From assembly GCF_036181745.1 (NCBI RefSeq), contig NZ_CP108080.1, positions 4,777,501 through 4,841,500 on the forward strand: a DNA stretch of 64,000 nucleotides. The letters run 5' to 3'. The stretch is from Streptomyces sp. NBC_00259. Lineage in GTDB: Bacteria > Actinomycetota > Actinomycetes > Streptomycetales > Streptomycetaceae. The translations under genes were made by a program, and so were the position numbers. The notes below the pieces were generated by a model that was not told the origin of the DNA, did not search any database, and saw nothing but the letters and a program-made list of their open reading frames with translations. Positions 7,755 to 17,188 of the stretch are shown in pieces. Positions within the stretch are counted from its first letter, which is position 1. Every line of letters begins with the position of its first letter.

Positions 7755-9245
7755 GTGTCGGCACAACTGACCATCCACGTGGCCGGAGAGTGGCGCAAAG
7801 CCGCCTCCGGGGCCACGCGCGACATCCTCGACCCCGCTGACGCCACGACCTTCGCGGTCGTGGCCGAGGGCGGGGCCGAGGACACCGACGCCGCGATCGC
7901 CGCCGCGCGCAAGGCGTTCGACGAGGGGGACTGGCCCCGTACACCGGTGGCCGAGCGGGCCGCGCTGCTGCGGCGGGTCGCCGCACTGCTGGAGCGGGAC
8001 CGTGAGGAGCTCGGACGACTGGAGAGCCGCGACGCCGGCAAGACCCTGGAGGAGGGCCGCGTCGACGTCGACTGCGTGGCCGACGCCTTCCGCTACTTCG
8101 CCGATCTCGTCGTCAACGAGAACGGACGCGTCGTGGACGCCGGTTCGCCGGACATCCACAGCGTCGTCGTGCACGAACCCGTCGGGGTGTGCGGGCTCAT
8201 CGCGCCCTGGAACTATCCCCTGCTCCAGGCCAGCTGGAAGATCGCCCCGGCGCTCGCCGCGGGCAACACCTTCGTCGTCAAGCCGAGCGAGATCACCCCG
8301 CTCAGCACCGTCGCGCTGATCCGGCTGCTCGTCGAGGCCGGGCTCCCGGACGGCGTCGCCAACATCGTCACCGGCCCCGGCGACCCGGTGGGCGCCCGCC
8401 TCGCCGAGCACCCCGACGTCGATCTCGTCTCGTTCACCGGCGGACTGATCAGCGGCACCAAGGTCATGCGGGCCGCCGCCGACACCGTCAAGAAGGTCGC
8501 CCTCGAACTCGGCGGCAAGAACCCGAACGTCGTGTTCGCGGACGCCTGCACGGACGACGAGAGCTTCGACACCGCGGTCGACCAGGCACTGAACGCCGCC
8601 TTCATCCACAGCGGCCAGGTCTGCTCCGCCGGCTCCCGGCTCATCGTCGAGGAAGCGCTGCGCGAACGCTTCGTCGCCGAACTCGCGCGCCGGGCCGAGA
8701 GGATCCGCCTCGGCCGCGGCACCGACGACGCCGCCGAGTGCGGTCCGCTCGTGTCCGCGCAGCAGCGCGCGAAGACCGAGGAGTACGTCGCCTCCGCGCT
8801 GGCCGAGGGCGCCGTCCTGCGAGCCGGCGGCCGTCGGCCCGAAGGGCCCGGGTACGAGGGCTACTTCTACCGGCCCACCGTGCTCGACCAGTGCGACCGG
8901 ACCATGCGCGTCATCCGCGAGGAGGTCTTCGGGCCGGTCCTGACCGTGGAGACGTTCCGCACGGAGGACGAGGCCGTCGCGCTCGCCAACGACACCGAGT
9001 ACGGGCTCGCGGGCGCCGTCTGGAGCGGCGACCCCGGGCGGGCCCGGCGCGTGGCCGCGCGGCTGCGCCACGGCACCGTCTGGATCAACGACTTCCACCC
9101 GTACCTGCCGCAGGCGGAGTGGGGCGGCTTCGGCAAGTCCGGCATCGGCCGGGAGCTCGGCCCCGCCGGGCTCGCCGAGTACCGCGAGACCAAGCACGTC
9201 TATCAGAACCTCGCCCCGCGCCCCGTGCGCTGGTTCGCGGGCTGA
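7755..9245 (+). CDS. betB: Betaine-aldehyde dehydrogenase family protein
   Basis: An NAD(P)-dependent aldehyde dehydrogenase of 496 aa, the second step from choline to glycine betaine. Visible: APWNYPLLQ substrate/cofactor segment, KPSEITPLS, FTGGLISGTKV glycine loop, ELGGKNPNVV with the general-base Glu, catalytic Cys in SGQVCSAGSRL, and EEVFGPVLTV near the C-terminus. Substrate is inferred mainly from context: the choline oxidoreductase gene starts 25 bp downstream, followed by a betaine importer. It starts at GTG 7755 (MSAQLTIHVAGEW) with a GGAAGG site upstream. Confidence 0.88.
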   Translation: MSAQLTIHVAGEWRKAASGATRDILDPADATTFAVVAEGGAEDTDAAIAAARKAFDEGDWPRTPVAERAALLRRVAALLERDREELGRLESRDAGKTLEEGRVDVDCVADAFRYFADLVVNENGRVVDAGSPDIHSVVVHEPVGVCGLIAPWNYPLLQASWKIAPALAAGNTFVVKPSEITPLSTVALIRLLVEAGLPDGVANIVTGPGDPVGARLAEHPDVDLVSFTGGLISGTKVMRAAADTVKKVALELGGKNPNVVFADACTDDESFDTAVDQALNAAFIHSGQVCSAGSRLIVEEALRERFVAELARRAERIRLGRGTDDAAECGPLVSAQQRAKTEEYVASALAEGAVLRAGGRRPEGPGYEGYFYRPTVLDQCDRTMRVIREEVFGPVLTVETFRTEDEAVALANDTEYGLAGAVWSGDPGRARRVAARLRHGTVWINDFHPYLPQAEWGGFGKSGIGRELGPAGLAEYRETKHVYQNLAPRPVRWFAG

Positions 9246-9270
9246 ACACGGGGAGCAGGAGCACCACACC

Positions 9271-10812
9271 ATGACCGAGCACCATCACGAGTACGACTAT
9301 GTCGTCGTCGGAGGAGGCACCGCGGGGTCGGTGATCGCCTCACGGCTGACCGAGAACCCGGACGTCACCGTCGCCGTCATCGAGGGCGGCCCCAGCGACG
9401 TCGGCCGTGAGGACGTCCTCACCCTGCGCCGCTGGATGGGCCTCCTCGGCGGGGAACTCGACTACGACTACCCCACCACCGAACAGCCCCGTGGCAACTC
9501 CCACATCCGCCACAGCCGTGCCCGCGTGCTCGGTGGCTGCTCCTCGCACAACACCCTCATCGCGTTCAGGCCGCTGCCGTCCGACTGGGACGAGTGGGCC
9601 GAGGCCGGTGCGGACGGCTGGGACGCGGCCGCCATGGACCCGTACTTCGACCGGCTGCTCAACAACATCGTGCCGGTCGACGAGGCGGACCGTAACGCCA
9701 TCGCGCGGGACTTCGTCGAGTCCGCCCTCGGCGCGCTCGGCGTGCCCCGTGTGGAGGGGTTCAACAAGAAGCCGTTCCACGAGGGCGTCGGCTTCTTCGA
9801 CCTCGCGTACCACCCGGAGAACAACAAGCGCTCGTCGGCGTCGGTCGCGTATCTCCACCCGGTCATGGACCGGCGGCCCAACCTCACGCTGCTGCTGGAG
9901 ACCTGGGCGTACCGCCTGGAACTGGACGGGACCACGGCGCGCGGCGTCCACGTGCGCACCCAGGACGGCCGGGAACAGCTCGTACGGGCGCGGCGTGAAG
10001 TGATCGTCTGCGCCGGCGCGGTGGACACCCCGCGGCTGCTGCTGCACTCCGGCATCGGGCCCAAGGCCGATCTGGAGGCGCTGGGCATACCCGCCGTCCA
10101 CGATCTGCCGGGCGTCGGCGAGAACCTCCTCGACCACCCCGAGTCGGTGATCGTCTGGGAGACCCACGGACCGATCCCCGAGAACTCGGCGATGGACTCC
10201 GACGCGGGGCTGTTCGTACGACGGGACGAGAACGAGCGCGGCCCGGACCTGATGTTCCACTTCTACCAGATCCCGTTCACGGACAATCCGGAACGACTGG
10301 GCTACGAACGCCCCGAGTACGGGGTGTCGATGACGCCGAACATCCCCAAGCCCCGCAGCCGCGGCCGGCTCTATCTGACCAGCGCCGACGCCGAGGTGAA
10401 GCCCGCCCTCGACTTCCGCTACTTCACGGACGAGGACGACTACGACGGCCGCACGCTCGTCGACGGCATCCGGATCGCCCGGGAGATCGCGAAGACGGAG
10501 CCGCTGGCGAGCTGGCTGAAGCGGGAGGTGTGTCCGGGGCCCGAGGTCACCGGCGAGGAGGAGCTGGGGGAGTACGCGCGCAAGGTCGCGCACACGGTGT
10601 ACCACCCCGCAGGTACCTGCCGCATGGGTGCCCCGACCGATGAACGTGCCGTGGTGTCACCGGATCTGAAGGTCAGGGGGCTCGACGGGATCCGCATCGC
10701 CGACGCGTCCGTCTTCCCGACGATGCCAGCCGTCAACCCGATGATCGGGGTCCTGATGGTCGGTGAGAAGTGTGCGGATCTGCTGACGCCTACGGGAAGT
10801 GAGACGCGATGA
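9271..10812 (+). CDS. betA: GMC-family FAD oxidoreductase, probable choline dehydrogenase/oxidase
   Basis: The 513-aa flavoprotein oxidises an alcohol to an aldehyde; by context choline to betaine aldehyde. FAD-binding YDYVVVGGGTAGSVIASRL lies at the N-terminus. GMC signatures include RVLGGCSSHN and, at the C-terminus, HPAGTCRMG (catalytic His region) and MPAVNPMIG (partner residue). It is sandwiched between betB and the transporter ATPase, overlapping the latter by ATGA, so one transcript is likely. GMC enzymes have varied substrates, so the choline call rests partly on neighbours. Confidence 0.85.
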   Translation: MTEHHHEYDYVVVGGGTAGSVIASRLTENPDVTVAVIEGGPSDVGREDVLTLRRWMGLLGGELDYDYPTTEQPRGNSHIRHSRARVLGGCSSHNTLIAFRPLPSDWDEWAEAGADGWDAAAMDPYFDRLLNNIVPVDEADRNAIARDFVESALGALGVPRVEGFNKKPFHEGVGFFDLAYHPENNKRSSASVAYLHPVMDRRPNLTLLLETWAYRLELDGTTARGVHVRTQDGREQLVRARREVIVCAGAVDTPRLLLHSGIGPKADLEALGIPAVHDLPGVGENLLDHPESVIVWETHGPIPENSAMDSDAGLFVRRDENERGPDLMFHFYQIPFTDNPERLGYERPEYGVSMTPNIPKPRSRGRLYLTSADAEVKPALDFRYFTDEDDYDGRTLVDGIRIAREIAKTEPLASWLKREVCPGPEVTGEEELGEYARKVAHTVYHPAGTCRMGAPTDERAVVSPDLKVRGLDGIRIADASVFPTMPAVNPMIGVLMVGEKCADLLTPTGSETR

Positions 10813-11948
10813 ACGCCGACATCAACGCCGAGAAGGCCGACATGACCACCGGCATCAAGGGCCTCGAGGACCTCGAGGGCATCGAGGACAAGGGCGTGGG
10901 CCAGGAACCGCCCGTGTTCTCGGTGCGCGAGCTGTGGAAGGTCTTCGGACCCCGCGCCGGCCGCGTGCCCGAGTCGCCCGAACTCGCCGCCCTCAACCCC
11001 ACCGAGCTGCGCGAACGTACCGGCTGCACCGCCGCCGTGCGTGACGTCAGCTTCGACGTCCGCAAGGGCGAGGTCTTCGTCGTCATGGGCCTGTCCGGCT
11101 CCGGCAAGTCGACGCTCGTGCGCTGTCTGACCCGGCTGATCGAGCCGACGTCGGGCTCGATCGCGATCGACGGCGAGGACGTGCTGTCGATGGACAAGGC
11201 CCGGCTGCGCGAGCTGCGCCGGCACCGGGCCGCCATGGTCTTCCAGCACTTCGGGCTGCTGCCGCACCGCTGCGTCCTCGACAACGTCGCCTACGGACTC
11301 GAGATCCAGGGCATGGGGAAGGCCGAGCGGCGCGCCAGGGCCGCCGAGGTCATCACCAAGGTCGGCCTCGAAGGTCTGGAGGACCGCCGGCCGGGACAGC
11401 TCTCCGGCGGCCAGCAGCAGCGCGTCGGGCTGGCACGAGCGCTCGCCGTCGACCCCGAAGTGCTCCTCTTCGACGAGCCGTTCAGCGCGCTCGACCCGCT
11501 CATCCGCCGCGACATGCAGGAGGAGGTGATCCGGCTGCACCGCGAGGAGGGCCGCACGATGGTCTTCATCACGCACGACCTGAACGAGGCGCTGCGCCTC
11601 GGCGACCGGATCGCGCTGATGCGGGACGGGCGGATCGTGCAGCTCGGCACGCCCGAGGAGATCGTCGGCTCGCCCGCCGACGACTACGTACGGGACTTCG
11701 TCCGCGATGTGCCCCGCGAGCAGGTCATGACCGTCCGCACGGCGATGCGCCCGGCGAACGGCGCGGACGAGGCCGGGTCGGGCCCCGCGGTCGCCCCCGA
11801 CGCCACGGTCTCCGCGGCCATCGAGGCGGTCGCCCGCGCGGGCGGCCCCGCCCGGGTGATGGAGAACGGGCGCTGCGTGGGTGTCGTCGACCACGCGGCG
11901 CTGCTCGCCGTGGTGGCGGGCGTGCCGGCCCAGGAGGTGGCGGCGTGA
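10809..11948 (+). CDS. Glycine betaine/proline ABC transporter ATP-binding protein
   Basis: The ATPase (379 aa) of an OpuA/ProU-type importer. Walker A GLSGSGKST, Q-loop region MVFQHFGLLPH, signature LSGGQQQRVGLARAL, Walker B VLLFDEPFSAL and H-loop ITHDLNEAL are all present. The last 80 residues (ATVSAAIEAVARAGG ... CVGVVDHAALL) look like one CBS-type segment, the module that senses ionic strength in OpuA. The first 60 residues are a family-typical extension. The start overlaps the betA stop (ATGA), indicating translational coupling and joint control of betaine synthesis and uptake. Confidence 0.93.
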   Translation: MNADINAEKADMTTGIKGLEDLEGIEDKGVGQEPPVFSVRELWKVFGPRAGRVPESPELAALNPTELRERTGCTAAVRDVSFDVRKGEVFVVMGLSGSGKSTLVRCLTRLIEPTSGSIAIDGEDVLSMDKARLRELRRHRAAMVFQHFGLLPHRCVLDNVAYGLEIQGMGKAERRARAAEVITKVGLEGLEDRRPGQLSGGQQQRVGLARALAVDPEVLLFDEPFSALDPLIRRDMQEEVIRLHREEGRTMVFITHDLNEALRLGDRIALMRDGRIVQLGTPEEIVGSPADDYVRDFVRDVPREQVMTVRTAMRPANGADEAGSGPAVAPDATVSAAIEAVARAGGPARVMENGRCVGVVDHAALLAVVAGVPAQEVAA

Positions 11949-12057
11949 CGGGCGCGGTGGTGCACCCGCCGCGGGGCCGCAGAGCCCCCGGCCTGGTTCT
12001 CGACCGCCGGACGCGCTCCGGCGGAGCCCCGGCGCGCGGTACGGGGCGGTGGTCCCG

Positions 12058-14019
12058 ATGAGCGTGACCGTGACCGATGTGTCCAAGACGGCCGGGACCG
12101 CCGGGGCCGGAAGCCCGGCTTCCGTGTCCGAGTGGGTGCGCCGCCGCCGCGGGCTGATCGCGGGCGTCGGGGCGCTCGTCGTACTCGTCGTGCTCGGCAG
12201 CGTCCTGCTCGGTGGTGGCGGCTGGCCGGCCGGGCTGACCGCCGACATCTCGGGGCCGCTCGACGACGCCAACGACTGGGTCGTCGACAACCGGGACACC
12301 CACCCCCTGTTCCTCTACTTCCTGCTGCATCTGTCCAACACCGCCACCGACGCGGTCGACGGCGTCTACCAGGTGCTCGACGCCCTGGGCTGGCTCGGCG
12401 TCGTGGCGGCCGGCGTGCTGGTCGCCTGGCGGGCGGCCGGACTCGGGCGGCGCGGGCTGCGCGTGGCGCTGACCTCGCTCGGGGCGTTCGCCGTGTGCGG
12501 GCTGCTCGGGATGTGGGACGCCACGTTGCTCACCATCGCGCTGATGGTGGTGTCCGTCGCGGCCGCGGCCCTGCTCGGCGCGCTGATCGGGCTCGCGGCC
12601 GGACTGTCGGACCGGGTGAACCGGCTGCTGCGGCCGGTGCTCGACACCATGCAGGTGCTGCCGGCGTTCGCCTACCTCCTGCCGTTCGTGCTGGTCTTCG
12701 GCACGGGTACGCCCGCCGCGCTCGTCTGCACCGTGATCTACGCCGCCCCGCCGATGGCCCGCCTCACCGCGCTCGGACTGCGCGGCGCGGACCCGGCCGC
12801 GCTGGAGGCGTCCGCCTCCCTCGGCGCGAGCGGCTGGCAGCGGCTGCGGACGGCGCGGCTGCCGCTCGCCCGCAAGCAGATGCTCCTCGGCCTCAACCAG
12901 ACGATCATGATGGCGCTTTCGATGGTCGTCATCGCCGCGCTCGTCGGCGCGGGCGGTCTGGGCGAGGAGGTGTACTCGGCGCTGTCGACCACCGACGTCG
13001 GCAAGGCCTTCGCCGCCGGTGTCCCGATCGTGCTCATCGCGATCTGGCTGGACCGTACGACGGCGGCCGCCGGCGACCGTATCGGCGAGCCCACCCCCGC
13101 CGGCAGCTGGCTGCACGGCGGCCGGGCCTGGGCGCTGGTGGCGGCGGCGGTCGCCGTCGCGGCGGCGGTACGCACCACCACCTGGCCCGAGGCGTGGACG
13201 TACGACATCTCGACGCCCGTCAACAAGGCACAGGAGTGGATCACCGCGAACCTGACCTTCACCGAGGTCTGGGCCCGCGAGTTCACGCTCTGGATCCTCA
13301 ACCCGCTGCGGGACACGCTGGTCTGGCTGCCGTGGTGGTCGGTGCTGCTGCTCGTGGCCGCCGTGACCTGGTTCGTCGGGAACTGGGCGGCCGCGGTCAC
13401 CGCGACCGCCGCGATGGCGGTCATCGGCGCGCTCGGCGTCTGGGCGAAGTCCCTGGACACGCTCTCCCAGGTGCTCGCGGCGCTGGTGGTGACGCTGGTG
13501 CTCGGCTTCCTCGCGGGAGTGCTCTGCGCCCGTGCGGGGCGGCTGGAGCGGTGGCTGCGGCCGGTGCTGGACGCCATGCAGACGATGCCGCAGTTCGTGT
13601 ACCTCATCCCGGTCGTCGCGCTCTTCGGCGCCACCCGCACCTCGGCGATCGTCGCGGCCGTCGTCTACGCGCTGCCCGCCGTCGTCCGCATCACCACCCA
13701 GGGCCTGCGTGAGGTCGACCCGGCCGCGGTCGAGGCGTCCCGCTCGCTCGGTGCCTCCACCCGGCAGCAGCTCTTCGGGGTCCAGCTGCCACTGGCCCGT
13801 CCCGCACTGCAACTCGCCGTGAACCAGGGCGTGGTGCTGGTGCTGGCCGTGGTCGTCGTCGGCGGTCTGGTCGGCGGAGGCGCGCTCGGTTACGACGTCG
13901 TCAAGGGCCTCTCGCGCGGCGAGATGGGCCTCGGCATGACGGCCGGCATCGCCATCGTCTGCCTCGGGCTCGTCCTGGACCGGATCACCCAGCGGACCTC
14001 CCGCCCCACCGACCGCTGA
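12058..14019 (+). CDS. Glycine betaine ABC transporter permease, two permease domains in one chain
   Basis: The 653-aa protein contains two copies of the ProW/OpuAB permease core: RLLRPVLDTMQVLPAFAYLL (about residues 190-210) and RWLRPVLDAMQTMPQFVYLI (about 500-520). Each is followed by the coupling-loop EASASLGAS or EASRSLGAS. The chain thus supplies both transmembrane halves that normally come from a homodimer. Each half is preceded by a long hydrophobic/exposed region (DISGPLDDANDW; DISTPVNKAQEW), also duplicated. Start ATG 12058 is chosen from the protein start; the upstream frame is open but not protein-like. It is 109 bp after the ATPase gene and 30 bp before the binding protein. Confidence 0.9.
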   Translation: MSVTVTDVSKTAGTAGAGSPASVSEWVRRRRGLIAGVGALVVLVVLGSVLLGGGGWPAGLTADISGPLDDANDWVVDNRDTHPLFLYFLLHLSNTATDAVDGVYQVLDALGWLGVVAAGVLVAWRAAGLGRRGLRVALTSLGAFAVCGLLGMWDATLLTIALMVVSVAAAALLGALIGLAAGLSDRVNRLLRPVLDTMQVLPAFAYLLPFVLVFGTGTPAALVCTVIYAAPPMARLTALGLRGADPAALEASASLGASGWQRLRTARLPLARKQMLLGLNQTIMMALSMVVIAALVGAGGLGEEVYSALSTTDVGKAFAAGVPIVLIAIWLDRTTAAAGDRIGEPTPAGSWLHGGRAWALVAAAVAVAAAVRTTTWPEAWTYDISTPVNKAQEWITANLTFTEVWAREFTLWILNPLRDTLVWLPWWSVLLLVAAVTWFVGNWAAAVTATAAMAVIGALGVWAKSLDTLSQVLAALVVTLVLGFLAGVLCARAGRLERWLRPVLDAMQTMPQFVYLIPVVALFGATRTSAIVAAVVYALPAVVRITTQGLREVDPAAVEASRSLGASTRQQLFGVQLPLARPALQLAVNQGVVLVLAVVVVGGLVGGGALGYDVVKGLSRGEMGLGMTAGIAIVCLGLVLDRITQRTSRPTDR

Positions 14020-14049
14020 CCCCCACCTTTCCCTTACGACAGGAGCACC

Positions 14050-15012
14050 ATGCGTACCGTACGAACCCTCCGCACAGCCGCTGCGGTCACCGGAGCCATA
14101 GCCCTGCTGTCCCTCACCGCGTGCAGCGCCGCCGACACCGGCAAGAGCGACGACGTCGGCGGCAAGAAGACCGTGAAACTGACCGTCCCGTCCTGGGTCG
14201 GCGCCCAGGCGAACACGGCCGTGGCCAAGCACATCCTCGAGAAGGAACTCGGCTACAAGGTCAAGACCCAGCAGATGGGCGAGGTCCTGGCCTGGGACGC
14301 GCTGTCCAAGGGCGACGTCGACGCGATCCTCGAGGACTGGGGCCACCCCAAGGAGGAGAAGCAGTACGTCGAGACGAAGAAGACCGTCGTCAAGGGCGGC
14401 GACCTCGGCGTCACGGGGCACATCGGCTGGTTCGTGCCGAAGTACTTCGCGGACGAGCACCCCGATGTCACGGACTGGAAGAACCTCAACAAGTACGCCG
14501 AGGACTTCAGAACCGCGGAGAGCGGTGACAAGGGCGAACTGCTGGAGGGCTCGCCCGACTACGTCACGAACGACGACGCGATCATCAGCAATCTGAAGCT
14601 GGACCTGAAGACGAACTACGCGGGCTCCGAGGCCGCGCAGATCACGGCCATCAAGAAGTACGCGAAGGAGAAGAAGCCCTTCCTGACGTACTGGTGGACG
14701 CCGCAGTGGCTGAACGCGCAGATCGACATGGTCGAGGTCAAACTGCCGGAGTACAAGGAGGGCTGCGACGCCGACCCGAAGAAGGTCGCGTGCGCCTACC
14801 CGAACACGCCGCTGCAGAAGTTCTTCAACGCCGACTTCGCGAAGGACGGCGGTGAGGCGGCCGAGTTCCTGAAGAACTTCACGTGGACGACGGAGCAGCA
14901 GAACGAGGTCGCGCTGATGATCGCCGACCAGAAGCTGTCGCCGGAGGCGGCGGCGGAGAAGTGGGTGAAGGAGAACGAGTCCACCTGGAAGGCGTGGCTC
15001 CCGAAGAAGTAG
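14050..15012 (+). CDS. Glycine betaine-binding lipoprotein of the ABC transporter
   Basis: The 320-aa extracytoplasmic substrate-binding protein of the OpuAC type. A lipoprotein signal peptide ends in LLSLTACSA (lipobox Cys about residue 25). The mature domain carries the OpuAC pattern: VPSWVGAQANTAVAKHILE, GEVLAWDALSKGDVDAILEDW and Trp-rich segments (GHIGWFVP, TYWWTPQWL) that cage the quaternary ammonium group. AGGAG precedes ATG 14050. Last gene of the bet/ABC operon, followed by a strong terminator. Confidence 0.93.
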   Translation: MRTVRTLRTAAAVTGAIALLSLTACSAADTGKSDDVGGKKTVKLTVPSWVGAQANTAVAKHILEKELGYKVKTQQMGEVLAWDALSKGDVDAILEDWGHPKEEKQYVETKKTVVKGGDLGVTGHIGWFVPKYFADEHPDVTDWKNLNKYAEDFRTAESGDKGELLEGSPDYVTNDDAIISNLKLDLKTNYAGSEAAQITAIKKYAKEKKPFLTYWWTPQWLNAQIDMVEVKLPEYKEGCDADPKKVACAYPNTPLQKFFNADFAKDGGEAAEFLKNFTWTTEQQNEVALMIADQKLSPEAAAEKWVKENESTWKAWLPKK

Positions 15013-15070
15013 CCGGGCCCCGCGCGTAGCCGGCGGCTGCCCGGGCCGCGCGCCCCGGACACGTGCCACA

Positions 15071-15110
15071 AGCGCCGAACGGGCCGGAAACTTCCGGCCC
15101 GTTCGGCGCT
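15071..15110. terminator. Strong bidirectional terminator
   Basis: A 40-bp near-perfect palindrome: AGCGCCGAACGGGCCGGAA pairs with TTCCGGCCCGTTCGGCGCT around a 2-nt centre. It ends the betaine operon (+) and, read the other way, the AhpD-like gene (-). Confidence 0.9.
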
Positions 15111-15120
15111 TTCAGGAAGC

Positions 15121-15156
15121 GGCAGCGGAGTCCATGAACGGCAGCGGAGTCCATGA
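15121..15156. repeat. 17-bp direct repeat
   Basis: GGCAGCGGAGTCCATGA at 15121-15137 is repeated exactly at 15140-15156 (19-bp period). Non-coding, between the terminator and the AhpD-like stop; most likely a slippage duplication. Confidence 0.75.
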
Positions 15157-15174
15157 CCCGCGCCACTACGCCCG

Positions 15175-15669
15175 TCAGTGGTTGTACTGGCCCGGCGTGT
15201 AGTGGCCCGGAGCCATCCGGGTCGTGACACCGAAGCGGTTCCAGGCGTTGATGACCGTGATCGCCGCGATCAGCTGCGCCAGCTCCGCCTCTTCGAACTG
15301 CGTCGCGGCCCGCTCGTACACCTCGTCCGGGACGAACCCGTCGGTCAGCACGGTCACCGCCTCCGTGAGCTCGATCGCCGCGATCTCCCTGGCCGTGTAG
15401 AAGTGCCGGGACTCCTCCCACGCGCTCAGCTGGATGATCCGGTCGACCGACTCGCCCGCGGCCAGCGCGTCCTTCGTGTGCATGTCGAGGCAGAAGGCGC
15501 AGTGGTTGAGCTGCGAGGCGCGGATCTTCACGAGCTCCAGGAGGGTGGGGTCGACGCCCTGCCGGGCGGCCGCGTCGAGCCTGACCATCGCCTTGTACAC
15601 CTCGGGGGCGTGCCTGGCCCATTCCATGCGGGGGTTGTGCTCGTGGTTGTACTCGTTCTTCGTCGCCAT
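15175..15669 (-). CDS. AhpD/carboxymuconolactone-decarboxylase-family protein
   Basis: The 164-aa protein has the AhpD-like core with the redox CxxC in NHCAFCLDMHTKDA (about residues 55-68) followed by YTAREIAAIELTEAVT, typical of alkylhydroperoxidase-like proteins. Such proteins reduce peroxides or take part in thiol-disulfide exchange; the exact substrate is not readable here. It is divergent from the MocR gene with only 47 bp between starts, so MocR may control it. Confidence 0.88.
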   Translation of the reverse strand: MATKNEYNHEHNPRMEWARHAPEVYKAMVRLDAAARQGVDPTLLELVKIRASQLNHCAFCLDMHTKDALAAGESVDRIIQLSAWEESRHFYTAREIAAIELTEAVTVLTDGFVPDEVYERAATQFEEAELAQLIAAITVINAWNRFGVTTRMAPGHYTPGQYNH

Positions 15670-15716
15670 GATCCCGACCGTATGCCGTGGATGGCGCCTC
15701 GGTATGGTCCATTTCC
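15670..15716. promoter_or_regulatory. Divergent promoter region, AhpD-like gene / MocR
   Basis: Only 47 bp separate the two start codons. GGATGG (15689) and GGTATGGTCC (15701) resemble each other as a direct repeat, the arrangement MocR regulators usually bind. Inference from family behaviour. Confidence 0.4.
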
Positions 15717-17177
15717 ATGACGGATGACTGGGCCGGTTTCCGGTCGGCGTTCGGAGCCGACTTCCATATCGAGCTGCGCGGTACGGGCCTGCGCTCCGGG
15801 CTGATGGACGCGCTGCGGGACGCCGTCCGCGGCGGCAGGCTGGCGCCCGGGACCCGGCTTCCGTCGTCCCGTACGCTCGCCAGCGACCTCGGCATCGCCC
15901 GCAACACGGTCGCCGACGCCTACGCCGAACTCGTCGCTGAGGGCTGGCTCACCGCCCGCCAGGGCTCGGGCACCAGGGTCGCCCGGCGCGCCAGCCCGCG
16001 CAGGCCCGGGCCCACGGCCGGTTCCGTGTCCTCGGGCGCCGGTTCCGCGGCCACCGCGCCGCCTCAGGGCCGGGCGCCGCGGGTCCGGCCCGCGTACAGC
16101 CTGATGCCCGGCACCCCCGACCTGTCGTCGTTCCCGCGAGCCGAGTGGCTGAAGGCGGCCCGGCGGGCGCTGACCGCCGCACCGCACGAGGCCCTCGGCT
16201 ACCCGGACCCGTACGGGCGGATCGAACTGCGCACCGTCCTCGCGGACTATCTCGCCCGGGCACGCGGGGTGTACGCCGATCCCGGCCGCATCGTGATCTG
16301 TGCCGGGTACATCCACGGGCTGATGCTGCTCTCCTCGGTGCTGCGCAAGCGGAGGGTGCGGGAGGTGGCCGTCGAGGCATACGGGCTCGATCTGCACTGG
16401 CAGCGGCTGAGGGACGCGGGGCTGCGGCTGCCCGCGCTGCCCTTCGACGAACGCGGCACCCGGACCGAGGCGCTGGGCGGTGCGGGGCTCAAGGGCGCGG
16501 GCGCGGTGCTGCTCACACCGGCGCACCAGTTCCCGATGGGCGTGGCACTTCCCCCGGACCGGCGGACGGCCGTGGTCGACTGGGCGCGCGGCACGGGCGG
16601 GCTGATCCTGGAGGACGACTACGACGGGGAGTTCCGCTACGACCGCCAGCCCGTCGGAGCGCTCCAGGGCCTCGACCCCGAGCGGGTCGTGTATCTCGGT
16701 ACGGCGAGCAAGTCCCTGGTCCCCGGGCTGCGACTGGGCTGGATGGTCCTGCCCGAGAGCCTCGTCCCCGAAGTCGTCGGTGAGAAGGGCGAGTCGGACT
16801 GGGCGACGGGCGTGCTGGACCAGCTGACGCTGGCGGAGTTCATCGGCTCCGGCGCGTACGACCGTCATGTGCGGGCCATGCGGCTGCGCTACCGGCGGCG
16901 CCGCGACCAGCTCGTCGACGCGCTCGCGGAGCGTGCCCCCGGCATCAGGGCGAGCGGTATCGCGGCCGGGATGCACGCGGTGCTCGAACTCCCGCCGGGG
17001 ACCGAGCGCACGGTCTGCCAGGCCGCGGCATGGCAGGGCCTCGCGCTCGAGGGTCTCGGCCGCTTCCACCACCCCGCCACCCCACCCGGCCCGGACGCCC
17101 TCGTCGTCGGCTACGGCACCCCCTCGGACAGCGCCTGGTCGGGCACGCTGGACGCACTCTGCCGGGTGCTCCCCTGA
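15717..17177 (+). CDS. MocR-type transcriptional regulator (GntR wHTH + aminotransferase fold)
   Basis: The 486-aa protein fuses an N-terminal winged helix (LAPGTRLPSSRTLASDLGI, about residues 40-60) to a class-I aminotransferase-like domain with the PLP lysine in YLGTASKSLVPGLRLGW. MocR proteins use PLP or an amino-compound adduct as effector and often control the divergent gene and themselves; the divergent AhpD-like gene is the natural candidate target. ATG 15717 is preferred over an in-frame ATG at 15687, because the latter would cover nearly the whole divergent promoter gap. No clear ribosome site precedes it, so it may be leaderless. Confidence 0.9.
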   Translation: MTDDWAGFRSAFGADFHIELRGTGLRSGLMDALRDAVRGGRLAPGTRLPSSRTLASDLGIARNTVADAYAELVAEGWLTARQGSGTRVARRASPRRPGPTAGSVSSGAGSAATAPPQGRAPRVRPAYSLMPGTPDLSSFPRAEWLKAARRALTAAPHEALGYPDPYGRIELRTVLADYLARARGVYADPGRIVICAGYIHGLMLLSSVLRKRRVREVAVEAYGLDLHWQRLRDAGLRLPALPFDERGTRTEALGGAGLKGAGAVLLTPAHQFPMGVALPPDRRTAVVDWARGTGGLILEDDYDGEFRYDRQPVGALQGLDPERVVYLGTASKSLVPGLRLGWMVLPESLVPEVVGEKGESDWATGVLDQLTLAEFIGSGAYDRHVRAMRLRYRRRRDQLVDALAERAPGIRASGIAAGMHAVLELPPGTERTVCQAAAWQGLALEGLGRFHHPATPPGPDALVVGYGTPSDSAWSGTLDALCRVLP

Positions 17178-17188
17178 CCGCGCTGCCG

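Noticed and set aside
11881..12057. N-terminal extension of the betaine permease
   Set aside because: The upstream frame overlaps the ATPase gene and translates to Arg/Pro-rich sequence; ATG 12058 begins a plausible protein.
11725..15069. Very long open frame (1114 codons) on the minus strand
   Set aside because: It lies opposite the betaine ABC transporter genes. Its product is Arg/Gly/His-rich low complexity, the typical shadow of high-GC coding DNA, whereas the plus strand shows full transporter motifs.
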